Positions 43,693 through 54,580 of a stretch of 64,000 nucleotides of DNA are shown here, piece after piece; position 1 is the first letter of the stretch, and each line of letters opens with the position of its first letter. The notes beneath the pieces are model-generated. The model was not told the DNA's origin. It saw nothing but the letters and a program-made list of their open reading frames with translations, and made no database searches. The stretch lies in NCBI GenBank assembly GCA_014529385.2, contig CM043968.1, forward strand, positions 128,267,518-128,331,517, written 5' to 3'. Origin of the DNA: Adiantum capillus-veneris. Lineage: Eukaryota; Streptophyta; Polypodiopsida; Polypodiales; Pteridaceae. Both the position numbers and the translations under genes were made by a program.

Positions 43693-43710
43693 CCTTGCTC
43701 TGATACTAGT
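43693..43710 (-). other. C1 primer-binding site, initiator tRNA-Met type
   Basis: The minus strand reads ACTAGTATCAGAGCAAGG just inside the LTR end CCTAACA; tRNA-iMet would give TGGTATCAGAGC. A duplicate is at 44900-44917. Confidence 0.75.
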
Positions 43711-43713
43711 TGT

Positions 43714-43970
43714 TGTTAGGAAATATGACGTAGCTAAGTAGATAATTGAGTAGATTACTTAATGGAGAGAGATAATTTTCACACACAAGAGATTATAGAG
43801 TAGAGATAGAGAGAGACAATACACATGATATACGTGGTTCATCCAATGTGGGCTACATCCACGAGAAAGCAGTCACTCAATGGCTTTAGTACTTCAAAAG
43901 AAGAAGTAGGTTACAAAGGGATTATATTCTTTTGGAGCTCCCACCTTGTTTCACTCTCACCACCTCACAC
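43714..43970 (-). repeat. C1 5' LTR, truncated
   Basis: 257 bp equivalent to 20894-21179 of the 3' LTR, stopping at CACCTCACAC. E4 LTR sequence begins at the next base. A duplicate lies at 44921-45177. Confidence 0.88.
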
Positions 43971-44363
43971 TGTTAGCGGCTGGACACACCCAACGGAGGA
44001 TGATTGCCCAGCGGGATACTAATTTCCTTTGTAATTATTCCTTAATTGAGAAGAAACCGTCATTTCACATTTGTAAATAGTGGGGCTTGCAGAAGCTTCC
44101 AAATTGTATCCCATTTTTGACATTTAGATTGAGTAAATGGTTAAGTTGGAACATTAGGGTTTGAGATTGTAAGGTATTTATACCACTTTTGACCTTAATG
44201 CAAAAAACCTTTTGTCATTCTTATAAGTTTTGTCTATGTAAGTTAAGCGTACTCTGTGTACGAGAGAGAGTGAGAGTTTTATCTTGACGCTATGCGCGCA
44301 CTGGTGGTTGGAATTGAGTGCAGAGAAGTACAGCCTGTTTCCCTCGAAGAGAGATACGCGTCA
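43971..44363 (+). repeat. E4 LTR fragment, duplicated copy
   Basis: First 393 bp of the E4 LTR (TGTTAGCGGCTGGACAC to ATACGCGTCA), produced by the 1207-bp tandem duplication and cut at its joint. Confidence 0.9.
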
Positions 44364-44364
44364 T

Positions 44365-44742
44365 CACAAGGCTGTCCCAACTATCTAGTAGAGACGATAG
44401 TATAAGGAGAGCTCGCACTTCGTCATGAAAATTGATTTTCTCTAATTGAAGCTCACTTATGTTTGTGTTAAATTCATCTAGGTGTTTGGCAACTAAACCA
44501 TTCTCTAGCATCTTTAGATTGAACAAGCGCTTCATGAGAAATACCTTAATGGATGCCGATGGTTTATCATAGAAGTCGTCAAGTGACTTCATCAAGTCCT
44601 CCATGATCTTCATCTCCGAAACATTGAAGGCCACCGTTGATGCCAAGCTTAACCGGATTGTTCCGAGTGCCTTTCGATCAATGACAATCCATGCTTCATC
44701 TGCCATCATTACAGGCTTCTTTGCAAGACCGCCTAGTGGCAA
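44365..44742 (-). pseudogene. C1 Gag N-terminus, duplicated copy
   Basis: Identical to the Gag start at 43535-43158 (MPLGGLAKKPVMMADEAWIV). It ends after about 126 codons where the duplication joint runs into E4 LTR sequence, giving a meaningless tail. Confidence 0.9.
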
Positions 44743-45177
44743 ATAAAGGTCCTTCTCGTAGAGATAGTCATCAATCTACATCTTCCAATGTTGGTAGTTT
44801 TTACCATAGAACTTCCCGATCTTGTGCTTTCCTTCCTCTACCATTACTCACACTCAAATCAAGGAATCTTTTCCTTGAGATAATTTAGCTATGAGCAAAC
44901 CTTGCTCTGATACTAGTTGTTGTTAGGAAATATGACGTAGCTAAGTAGATAATTGAGTAGATTACTTAATGGAGAGAGATAATTTTCACACACAAGAGAT
45001 TATAGAGTAGAGATAGAGAGAGACAATACACATGATATACGTGGTTTATCCAATGTGGGCTACATCCACGAGAAAGCAGTCACTCAATGGCTTTAGTACT
45101 TCAAAAGAAGAAGTAGGTTACAAAGGGATTATATTCTTTTGGAGCTCCCGCCTTGTTTCACTCTCACCACCTCACAC

Positions 45178-46110
45178 TGTTAGCGGCTGGACACACCCAA
45201 CGGAGGATGATTGCCCAACGGGATACTAATTTCCTTTGTAATTATTCCTTAATTGAGAAGAAACCGTCATTTCACATTTGTAAATAGTGGGGCTTGCAGA
45301 AGCTTCCAAATTGTATCCCATTTTTGACATTTAGATTGAGTAAATGGTTAAATTGGAACATTAGGATTTGAGATTGTAAGGTATTTATACCACTTTTGAC
45401 CTTAATGCAAAAAACCTTTTGTCATTCTTATAAGTTTTGTCTATGTAAGTTAAGCGTACTCTGTGTACGAGAGAGAGTGAGAGTTTTATCTTGACGCTAT
45501 GCGCGCACTGGTGGTTGGAATTGAGTGCAGAGAAGTACAGCCTGTTTCCCTCGAAGAGAGATACGCGTCAACACCTACATTGCAGGTGTACGGCCCATCT
45601 TTGTGAGATCGACCCACGAGCTATATCTGGTGATTCTATGAGCATATGTTGTCCGTTTTTGCATTTGAGCATATCCACGCGTTCGCAATGAGTAGAGCTA
45701 CACATTAGGCGCTTTAGTTTTCAGAAACGTCGACCTATAAATTTCGACCAGACATCCTACGTGATTTTGCATTGGGTGTTTAGGGTTGGAGCTTTGGTTC
45801 ATGGACCTTAGGGAGAGCGACCTATTGGTGTTAATAGGATTTCTGTCAAGTTCCGTAGCGTTTCGAGAACGTTTGGTGGGTATTTGGCTCTTGAGAGCAT
45901 TGTAGGAATCTCCTCTTGTGTACTCTTGAAGGCTGTAGCTTAGACATTGGGTAGAGACCTCTGTAGGAAGTAGTCAATAGTCGGTCGAGTGTAGCTTGAC
46001 ACCCTATGCTTGCTTCCACGTGCCTACGGGTCGAGATTCCTCCTTAGCTGACAAATCTTGTTAGGTGATTTCTCGTTGTGCTGATGTTTGTCGTGGCGTA
46101 TCCGCCAACA
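45178..46110 (+). repeat. E4 5' LTR
   Basis: 933 bp, TGTTAGCGGCTGGAC to ATCCGCCAACA, directly before the PBS. TATA-like TATTTATAC at about 45382-45390. Contains a half copy of the palindrome (AGACATCCTACGTG) at 45750. Confidence 0.85.
45382..45390 (+). promoter_or_regulatory. TATA-like box of E4 LTR
   Basis: TATTTATAC about 205 bp into the LTR, on the element's strand, followed by a T-rich stretch. Consensus and position only. Confidence 0.4.
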
Positions 46111-46111
46111 T

Positions 46112-46131
46112 TGGCACCGCTGCCGGGGACC
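46112..46131 (+). other. E4 primer-binding site, tRNA-Asp type
   Basis: TGGCACCGCTGCCGGGGACC, one base after the LTR. It matches the tRNA-Asp PBS of E2 (TGGCGCCGTTGCCGGGGA) with two transitions. Confidence 0.85.
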
Positions 46132-46628
46132 AAAACCCTAGGTAGGTGACCAAGACTATTCCTTGAGGATAGGGATTCTTTATCTTGCCAGAGTCTTATT
46201 TTACATTTAGATAGGATCAGAGGGTGGTGGACTCTCTAGGTCTTAGGAGGAGTCTAGGGAGCGTGTGTCTGGCCTAGATCCTTCGACTTAGGTAGACTCA
46301 GGTAGTTTTAGGTATTAGTTAAGTTGTGGTGTAGAGAGTAGGAGTTGGAGTGGTAGAGGCAGCTCGAGGGAGGCCAGGAAGCAACCGAGACACCAAAATC
46401 ACCATCCCACATGATGAGTAGGAGTAGGGTAAGTAGGACATCATGATTTATGATCTGGAGCACTTCATGCATGTTATATTTGTTGTTAGGCTCATCAAAG
46501 AGCTGTAAAAGACAGAAAAGAGTGTTTAGAAGCTGAATTGAAGTTCAAAAGTTTTTGTGAGTATTTTTGAGAGAGCTGCAGAGCTTAGGGAGTACTTCTG
46601 TAAAAAAAAATTTAAATTTTAAGACAGT

Positions 46629-46652
46629 AGACATCCTACGTGTAGCATGTCT
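46629..46652. repeat. E4 palindrome copy 1 (centre CGTG)
   Basis: AGACATCCTA-CGTG-TAGCATGTCT; one mismatch in the right arm. Confidence 0.85.
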
Positions 46653-46916
46653 CAAGGGGATTTTTAGCAAGGAATTTGGGAAAAGTGAGGTCACCTGTGT
46701 GTTCAGAGGGTGGGTTTCACCGTAGTAACATATAGACTTGAGTGTTTTTCCCTTATTGGATTGCCCAAAAGCTAAAAGACGGACTCAGAAAATGTAAAAG
46801 TTCAAAAAAAGGTTAAATTGAGAGAAATTTGCATATTTCTGCACTTGTAAGGCATATTGGCACTTTGAGAGCATAGGGAAGGCAAAGTAGCACTTTATTC
46901 TGAGAAAAGGAGGAGT

Positions 46917-46940
46917 AGACATCCTACGCGTAGGATGTCT
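46917..46940. repeat. E4 palindrome copy 2 (centre CGCG)
   Basis: Perfect 24-bp palindrome. Confidence 0.95.
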
Positions 46941-47357
46941 CCAGGGTGTTCTGGTGAGAATTTTGAAAATCTGAGTTGACCAGTGTATTTAGAAGGTAGC
47001 AATTACCCTACATTCACTTGGAAGGGGGTACTTGACCATATCTTGACAGGATAAGGCCAAAAGAAAGGAAATTGCCATACATCTTACCCAAATTGTGGCA
47101 AGGCATTATTTTAAGACCAAAACCATAGGATGGCTTCATGAGCATGATCTACATGATTTATTGAGTGCATGAGAAAGGTTTCATCTCAATTGGGTGAGAA
47201 AATTGGGTTCTAAGCAGACTTTAGCATTTTTGACTGAAAAAAGATTAGAATAGCTAAAATTGGGGTCTTTTGAAATCCAAACTAAAATCTAAGCATAGCA
47301 TTGGGTTGCTGACATCAAGGAAGTTGTGGCTCAAGTTTGGAGTCAATCAGAGCACTT

Positions 47358-47381
47358 AGACATCCTACGCATAGGATGTGT
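47358..47381. repeat. E4 palindrome copy 3 (centre CGCA)
   Basis: One transition in the centre and one change in the right arm (TAGGATGTGT). Confidence 0.85.
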
Positions 47382-47482
47382 TCACAATGATTTAGCACTC
47401 CAAATTCAACTTTGAGCATACTAGAGTGATTGGCACCTTAAGAGGAGTCTGGGGTTTGAATTTGGAGCAATTTTGAGCAGTT

Positions 47483-47506
47483 AGACATGGTACATGTAGG
47501 ATGTCT
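47483..47506. repeat. E4 palindrome copy 4 (centre CATG)
   Basis: Left arm AGACATGGTA with two changes; right arm intact; centre CATG. Confidence 0.85.
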
Positions 47507-47757
47507 ACTGCTTGATATTGAAGTCAAAATCTAGCTGTAGGCATAGCAGGGTGTTGTACAGCCTTAGGCAAGCCTCCTAGTCAATTTTGGTCCAAATTGG
47601 AGTTGATTATACTAATGAGATCAACATCAGGCTGCTGGAACATATTTCTGATCAGTTGACCAACTTATAGGTGTCCAATTCAAAAAGTGAGAACAGATGT
47701 GGACTTAGCACATCAAGGAGAATCTATAGTGTAAATTTCATCCAAAACAGAGCAGGT

Positions 47758-47781
47758 AGACATCCTACGCGTAGGATGTCT
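47758..47781. repeat. E4 palindrome copy 5 (centre CGCG)
   Basis: Perfect 24-bp palindrome. Confidence 0.95.
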
Positions 47782-48177
47782 ACAGAGGCTTATTGAAGTC
47801 AAAATCTGACTGTGGACATACAGTGATGTTCCAATTGACTTAAGAGTTCCAGAACTTCTTTGAGAAGTGAAATTGGACCTTGTTTGACCTTTTGACGGAG
47901 CAAAGATAGAATTAAGACTTTACCTCTAGATTGACAAACACTTGAGTAAAGTACAGTTCCAGATTAGCAGACCTAATCAAGAACATCAAAAGTGTATAGA
48001 GTATAGTAGTGGTTGAGGTTAAACCTCCAGTTATACCAATAATTACTAAGACCACCTCTAGCGGTTAAATGCTTTGATTCGATTGCGGAAATTAAACACT
48101 TGTGTACAAGTATATTCAGCGGCGGCAAGGCAAGAAGTTGTGCGGATACTGATCCCTTGCATTTGTGATAAATTTCA

Positions 48178-49425
48178 TTGCTAAGTTTGATGAATTTAAG
48201 ATCAAGAAGACGCATTCCTAGAGACCAAAAGGTGGCAGGTGATCAGGGTAGCTTAGTGTCCACTGAGGAGAGTGTAACTCATGCAAGGCTCGACCCATTA
48301 GCACCAATCCTTGAGGAGGGTAGTGATACTGACACTTCATCAGATAAGTCCTTCATGATGGGTAGTCAACAGCTAGGAGGTTTCTCCGATGAAGGACCAA
48401 TAATAGGAGGAAGTACCTCCCAAAACCCTTTGAATGATGCCAAATTCACTATAATCTTCTTAGAAGGAAAAAACTCTAGGGGAGCCCTAGTTTATTTTGA
48501 CTATTAAGGATGCAAGTGTATTTGTATAGAGGAAAGACCTTCTCAGAGATTGGAAATCATTCGAGTCTATGATGATGGAGATAGATTCTGAGACGAAAAG
48601 GGGAACCACTATCTAATAGTTAGTAACCCTGAGGATTACAACAGATATGGAGATAATGTGGCAAAATGAAAAATGGTCTCAGAGGGTAGCCGCCTCCAAA
48701 AATTGATCGACCTGGAGCTCTTTTTATGTATGATAAAAAAACAACCAGGGTCTCTACCTATAATGAGAATGTGGGAATTTACAAGCATGAGAGCGAGGGA
48801 GTAGTCTCTTATTTTTGATGCAAAGAACCCTACCCAAATGAATTAAGAAAAGACAAGGTTCTTTACTTATTCTCTTATGAAATTTCTATGGGGAAGGATA
48901 TCATTTTTCTTGACAAGTACGGGCGAGAATACAAACGAATTCTCCCAGAGGAGGTAGAAAAGGTAACAGTTCCGAAAACATCAACACATGCCCTCGAAGA
49001 AGTACCAAGGTCCACCTATACCCCTAGCAAGTTGACAAATCCATTTTCAGAAGAGTACGATGCAACATCACATTCTAACCGACAACAGACGTTCAACTAC
49101 CAGAACCAACAAGCAACCCAACCATCATTGCATGCATGGCTTCAACAAAGTGCGACATTAGAACAAGACCGAAACAGAGATGCTTATCCAGCTGCAAGAG
49201 GGCTAAGAGATTTACAAGAACCACCACTATATTCACGATATCAAGGCGAGAGTAAGCCAAAAACTCAACAGTCGGCAGACCCCGGAAGACAACCCATAGA
49301 ACGAGTTAGACGAATCACCTCTTGCAAGAACCATCAGAAATTATGGCTTAGGGGCACCTCTGGGAGAGGAACCCTCCCACTATTGAAGGCCAGAGGAGGT
49401 ATATCGTGTAGGACGAGGATAACCA
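48178..49425 (+). pseudogene. E4 Gag N-terminal region, frameshifted
   Basis: Open pieces 48178-48507 (MLSLMNLRSRRRIPRDQKVA, acidic Ser/Asp-rich) and 48888-49451 (MGKDIIFLDKYGREYKRILP, then a Gln/Asn/Pro-rich stretch). Frames differ and several stops lie between. Low-complexity N-termini are common in large plant Gypsy Gag proteins (compare E2). No domain recognised. Confidence 0.55.
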
Positions 49426-51813
49426 ATGATGAAATTTATAGACCATCGTAGAATTAGACCTTCCCAGGTGCAAAAGTGGGTAAAAAAGAAATACACTGAA
49501 ATCAGAGATCATAGGGTTCATGTAGCAGCCTTTGTGCGTGTAATTGGAGTTGAAGAAGTGCTAGACTTCCCTACTCAATTTGCAGGGTTTGAGCTTACCC
49601 TAGAAGAGGATGCTGCTACTTGGTTTGACTCTGTAGAGCATAGACACTTTGAGTCTATGGTGGAGGTGTTTGACAAGGTTATTGAGGAATTCTCACAAAA
49701 GGGGATAGCTCATAATACAGTCTCACAAATCTATAAATTCAAACAGGATGAAGGGGAATCTGTGCGAAAGACAGCCCTATGACTAAAAAGATATGTGAAG
49801 TTCTGCCCTGTGGAAGAACTGCCTACTCAATCTAGACTTATGCTTATATTTATGCAAGGACTAAGGAACACAAATCTCCAGAAGGACTTACATATGAAGA
49901 GGAGCACGACGTTAAATGAGCTAACTAAGGAGGATCTTTACCTTGTAGACAATTGTGCGGTCTACAAGGAGGGTGAATTCAAGGATCTTGATGACGATTC
50001 ATCCTCACAACAAAGTGGAAGCAAGTCCACTAAGACATCACTGAAAGGAGAAGTAGTTGTAAGCCAGGAGCAGCTTGTAGAGGAAGTGCTAAAAAAATTT
50101 AATATGTATGCCAAGCCTCAGGCTAAACATCCGAAGTGGTGTGCTATTGAACAAAAATGGACAATGTGACGGAGGAATTTTATTATAACAAGGGATATGT
50201 GAGAGAGTGACCTTATGCTCCCCAAGCTCCGATAGCATCTCCTCAACTTCCATCAATGCCTAGGTATCAAGCAAGCAACCTACCAGGACCTGTAGGTGTT
50301 GAAAGACCACAACCAGTATTGGGGCAACAACCACCCCTACCAGGATTACGACCAGCCGGCATAAGATACACACTAATGGTAAACAAAGAAGAAGAGAAGG
50401 CTTTGGTACCTATGCATGCATATTACAAAGATTCCAATGGATATGCAGCAAATCGTGTCTATTATCCACCTGAAGAACCCCCAACGCCAGAACCTTGGAT
50501 CATGATTGGATGTACATGACCACCAACAACTGCAGGTAGCAGGAGAAGGAAGATACAGCTTGGATGAATGAACACTGTTGTTCATAGCCAACGGAGGCAT
50601 GGGTAGGCAGAGGCATGCATACCAGTAGAGAGGAGCTCAAGGAGCACCTCAACAGCCTAAGGGACCCTGCTACAAGTGTAGCGGAGATCATTGGCTAAGA
50701 GACTGTCCTCATGATGAGATCATTAGAGTCAATGCCTATTGCACCGAGTATGGAATTACTCACTTGATTCCTGATTGCCCTAAGAACCCGAGCAAAGGAG
50801 CAAAAACTGCTTTGAACATGCTGGAAGCAGTGCCTTCCAGTGGAGGGTCAGAAAACGAGACAGTAATACCTATTCAGGCAGTGATACGAGCCTAAGGTCA
50901 ACGAATGAAAAACGAACCCATAATTGAAGAGCCAAAGACCGATGCCCCAAGTGTAGAAATGAAAAATCAGAGAAGCACTTGGAAAGCTAGAAAGGCACGT
51001 ATGAAAGCTAGGAGAGAACGAGAGCAAACGGCTCTATCTGAGGAGTTAAAACACATAAAGGATAGATTAGAGCGGTTAGAGGATCTAACTAGTTTAAGCT
51101 CACACACTGCGGCAACAATAGGGCCCAAGGAAGTAAAGGAACCTCGAAGTGCAGGATCAGGAGGATCTGTGCTAGTAGAAAAAGTAAATGAGCAGCTGGA
51201 CGCACTTTTAAAAGCATATGAAGTTAGACTCAAAAACAACCAAACCCAAGAGCAAAGATGGATGACTTATCCATATGTAGAAATAGAAAAACAGAGGTTG
51301 GAAATGTGTCGAAAGATGATTGAAACAACCCAATCCTTGATAGAAAATCCACTTGGTAAATCTGCAAGTTGGCACGAGGTACCAGCACCAACCCCTATCA
51401 AACCAACTCTAGAGAAACAAGTAGACATGAAGGAGAGACTAACGATTGCCTCTGAGTCTAAGAGAGAACCTATCATAGTGCCAAATACAACAGATGAGAC
51501 AATTGATGGTTTCCAGGTCAAAACATTGGTAGAAATGGGTAGAGATTGTAACAGTCTAGATGACCTGTGGAAGCAAATCCGGGAAGCAAATGAAGCTAAC
51601 AGGGTGAGCCACCAAATAAATAGCACGAGAAAGGAGGAAAATGAGATCTTACCTCCCATTCAAGATTTCGAGGCAAGATCACAAACGAACTTTGATATGC
51701 ATTCACAAGGGGGAGACTACGGTTCAATTAGTTCGGGGCACAGCCAACCAGACTTGCTAAAAACTCTACCCTCCTACCTGGGGGAGTATGAAGCTAAGTT
51801 TGAGGTGAGATAA
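49426..51813 (+). pseudogene. E4 Gag core, zinc knuckles and coiled region
   Basis: Core: VLDFPTQFAGFELTLEEDAA, TWFDSVEHRHFESMVEVFDK, a TGA at about 49780, then MLIFMQGLRNTNLQKDLHM. After a shifted proline-rich piece (50256-50519) come a zinc knuckle CYKCSGDHWLRDC (CX2CX3HX4C, at 50668) and a second, damaged one (CTEYGITHLIPDC). The open end 50905-51813 is rich in Lys, Arg and Glu with a likely coiled coil (ELKHIKDRLERLEDL). Core and C-terminal parts share one frame. Confidence 0.75.
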
Positions 51814-52506
51814 ATCCCATCTCAAAGACTTTCTTCCAACAAAGTGATGGATTCACAAGGGTGATTGAGTTATTGTCCACCCCTGTGGCATGCACAATCA
51901 CGTTAGCCGAACTTCTGAGGCTATGACCAAACATGTGGACCACCGTAGGAAAATGCTTAGAAAAATTTGAGTAAAAGACCCTACCTCGAAGCTTCAAGAA
52001 GGGATCAGAGAATTGGACAAGCCTCAACTAAACACTAGGCCAATACCTTTAAACAAGGTTGGAGAATATTGCGAGGGAGAAGATGGAAATATCACACTAC
52101 CATTAGAATTCCAAGGAGGGAGACAACCAGCAGAAGATGGAAATACTAGTAGAAGATGGAAATACCACACTACCAGTAGAATTCCAAGCGAGAGTAGGGA
52201 GACAACCACGAATATCAGGTTTTTTGATTTTGCAAATCAACACCCTAGATGCCAGGAACGCTATAGAAAAAAAAGAGTGTAAAACAAAATTAGAGAGAAC
52301 CTGATGCCCAGGATAAAAGATAAAACTCAATATCTAATGCTTGTCAAGTATTTTTAAAAGACCAAATATCAAGTAGATTCTCAAGATTTCGAAGGGAAAG
52401 GACACATGAGGAAATAAAACAAGCACAGAAGACTAAAACAGAAACAAAATCAAGAAAATATCAACAATCAAAACAGGAAAAGACAAAAGATCCAGAGTGG
52501 ACCAAA
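51814..52506 (+). other. E4 site where protease is expected but missing
   Basis: Text aligning with the sequence just before the E2 protease is present (GEYCEGEDGNITLP at about 52045-52090, compare GQYFEGDESNATLP in E2). It then breaks up in a local imperfect repeat of AGATGGAAATA at 52081-52175. No D-T/S-G motif or ILGRP segment follows before RT. The rest is stop-rich. Confidence 0.65.
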
Positions 52507-53058
52507 ATGGAGCGTAAAAAGAAATACCAAGAGCTGAAACGGTCGTTACAAGAGGTATGGACTACTGAGGGAGAAAGTGTTGGTAAGGAGGATTCAAAAA
52601 AAGGAAACATGAATGTACCATCCCACTATAAAAAATTCACCATCCAAGACATAAAAATCATAATGACACCACCAATAAGAGAAAGAATAAACCAAGAATC
52701 TTATGATGGGCCGGAAAATGCAAAACGGATAGACCTCGCTGTGCCAAGCGAAGAGCCTCAGCCTGTCTATATAGCAACTGATTTAGAGCCTGAAGAAGAA
52801 GAAAGGCTAACACAACTTCTCAAGAAGTATAAAGATGTGTTTGCATGGTCCTACAAAGACCTCAAAGGAGTTGATCCATCGATATGCCAACACACAATTC
52901 CTTTGAAATCGGATGCCAAACCTAGCAAACAGTGTCCTTACACATATAATGACAAATTCGCTAAACGAATCAAAGAAGATATTGACAAGTTGATGGATGT
53001 TGAATTCATCTATGAAATCGAGCATACAGATTGGGTGTCACCCATTGTGGTTGTCTGA
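52507..53058 (+). pseudogene. E4 reverse transcriptase start, cut before the palm
   Basis: Open for 184 codons: YIATDLEPEEEERLTQLLKK, YKDVFAWSYKDLKGVDPSIC, DKLMDVEFIYEIEHTDWVSP and IVVV, then stop. This is the RT entry segment (WVSPIV). The catalytic palm up to YMDD is deleted: the next RT text is EIYMDDLCVYS at 53080. Confidence 0.85.
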
Positions 53059-53115
53059 TCTCTGTGTCTACTCTCTTAGAAATATATATGGATGATCTCT
53101 GTGTCTACTCTCTTA
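53056..53115. repeat. 23-bp repeat at the E4 RT deletion joint
   Basis: TGATCTCTGTGTCTACTCTC plus TTA at 53056-53078 and again at 53093-53115. The second copy belongs to the YMDD region (DDLCVYSL); the first is an extra copy placed at the deletion joint. Confidence 0.92.
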
Positions 53116-54041
53116 TACGAGAAGAACATATTGACCATTTACAAAAGATATTTGAGAATTGCAGAACATATCAAATCTATCTCAACCCGGAAAAGTGCAT
53201 TTTTATGGTTAGGCAAGGCCGCATCTTAGGACACGTTGTCTCAAGAAATGGCATAACCACTGACCTAGACAAAATTAGAGTCATAGTAGACTTGTCCAGG
53301 CCTACTAATGCCAAACAAGTACAATCCTTCATGGGACACTGTGGATATTATCGAAGATTCATATATATGTATGCGGTCATTGCACAACCACTATATCTCT
53401 TATTAGTCCATTTTGACTGGACTGAGGAGTGTGAAACTTTGTTCCAAAATCTTAAGGAAAACCTTGTATCAGCACCTGTACTTAAAGCACCGGATTGGAA
53501 AAAGATATTCCATGTTCACATTGATGCATGTGCATATGCAATTGGGAGTATTCTGGCTCAACGTGGAGACGGAACAATGGATTTCCCAGTTTTTTATGCG
53601 AGTCGACAGCTAAATAGTGCAAAAAAGAACTACACCACCACCGAAAGAGAGGTATTAGGAATTATTTATGTTGTAAAGAAATTTTGCAATTACTTGCTTG
53701 CAAACAAATTTGTGTTCTTCACAGATCATCAAGCTCTTTTGTATCTAGTAAATAAACCATGCAATACTGGGAGAATTGTACGGTGGTTTATTATATTGCT
53801 AGAGTTTGACTTCACAGTGGTAGTAAAAAAGGGTAAAACTCATCTACGGGCGGATCATCTTTCAAGGCTACAAAACGGGGAAGCTCCTGAAGGAGTAGAT
53901 GATGACATACCTGATGCTTATCTTTTCAATACTGAAATGATACCCAAATGGTCTCAAGAAATTGTTAGCATTCTTTCCTTTGGAGGTAGATTTGATAACA
54001 AGGAAGACAGATCCAAACAACAAACGTTTCGACAATGGTAG
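53079..54041 (+). pseudogene. E4 RT end and RNase H
   Basis: EIYMDDLCVYSLIREEHIDH with intact YMDD, LGHVVSRNGITTDLDKIRVI, FMGHCGYYRRFIYMYAVIAQ, then RNase H: FHVHIDACAYAIGSILAQRG, YTTTEREVLGIIYVVKKF, FFTDHQALLYLV, HLRADHLSRLQ with all four acidic positions present. The frame ends in an internal duplication. Confidence 0.9.
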
Positions 54042-54250
54042 TAAAAAAGGGTAAAACTCATCTACGGGCGGATCATCTTTCAAGGCTACAAAACGGGGAA
54101 GCTCCTAAAGGAGTAGATGATGACATACCTGATGCTTATCTTTTCAATACTGAAATGATACCCAAATGGTCTCAGGAAATTGTTAGCATTCTTTCCTTTG
54201 GAGGTAGATTTGATAACAAGGAAGACAGATCCAAACAACAAACATTTCTA
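53818..54250. repeat. 218-bp tandem duplication after E4 RNase H
   Basis: Units 53818-54035 and 54036 to about 54245, starting TGGTAGTAAAAAAGGG. The few differences include CTCCTGAAGG versus CTCCTAAAGG. It repeats the RNase H end HLRADHLSRLQNGEAP and shifts the frame. Confidence 0.93.
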
Positions 54251-54580
54251 CAAACAAAAAACTTTTAGTTGATTGTAGGACGATTGTACTATCTAGGCTC
54301 GGACCAAATTCTACGATTATGTATAAATCCAGAGGAATTCGAGTGTTATCTTGAAGAAGCACACATCCAAGATTGTGCATTTTATTTTTCAACAATGGAA
54401 ACATGCCAAAGATTGAAACACTTAGGAGTTTATTGGCCAACTATGTATGTTGACACACATGCTTATGTTAACAATTGTACTATATGTAGTGCCAAACAAC
54501 CGGTGGATCACGCGACATTGTTTCAGGTACCATTGCACCTGCATGGAGTCAATATATCATTGATTTCTTAACAACAAGGA
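54251..54580 (+). pseudogene. E4 first integrase zinc-binding module
   Basis: GRLYYLGSDQILRLCINPEE, FECYLEEAHIQDCAFYFSTM, GVYWPTMYVDTHAYVNNCTI and CSAKQPVDHATLFQVPL. Pattern H-x-H/F-x-C-x2-C of an integrase N-terminal domain; the first His is in EEAHIQ, the second is replaced (AFYFST for GGHFST). A second module follows at 54590. Confidence 0.75.

Larger units (their letters stand above)
43155..45570. repeat. 1207-bp tandem duplication across the C1/E4 junction
   Basis: Unit 1: 43155-44361; unit 2: 44362-45570. Each holds the C1 gag start, PBS, partial LTR and the first 393 bp of the E4 LTR. I count about 5 differences, so about 99.6 percent identity. The joint at 44361-44365 shows 2 to 3 bp of shared sequence. 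The duplication postdates the meeting of C1 and E4. Confidence 0.93.
46132..48177 (+). other. E4 5' leader, palindrome block 1
   Basis: Non-coding. Five copies of the 24-bp palindrome (arms AGACATCCTA and TAGGATGTCT) at 46629, 46917, 47358, 47483 and 47758. Spacings 288, 441, 125 and 275; skipping the copy at 47358, they are close to 283. The surrounding sequence is weakly repetitive (phrases such as CAAAATCTGACTGT recur), so the block looks like an old tandem array. Confidence 0.8.

Noticed and set aside
43971-44363. Second E4-type element or solo LTR at 43971
   Set aside because: It is cut at 44363 where C1 gag sequence resumes, and its flanks are identical to the next copy; it is part of the 1207-bp tandem duplication.
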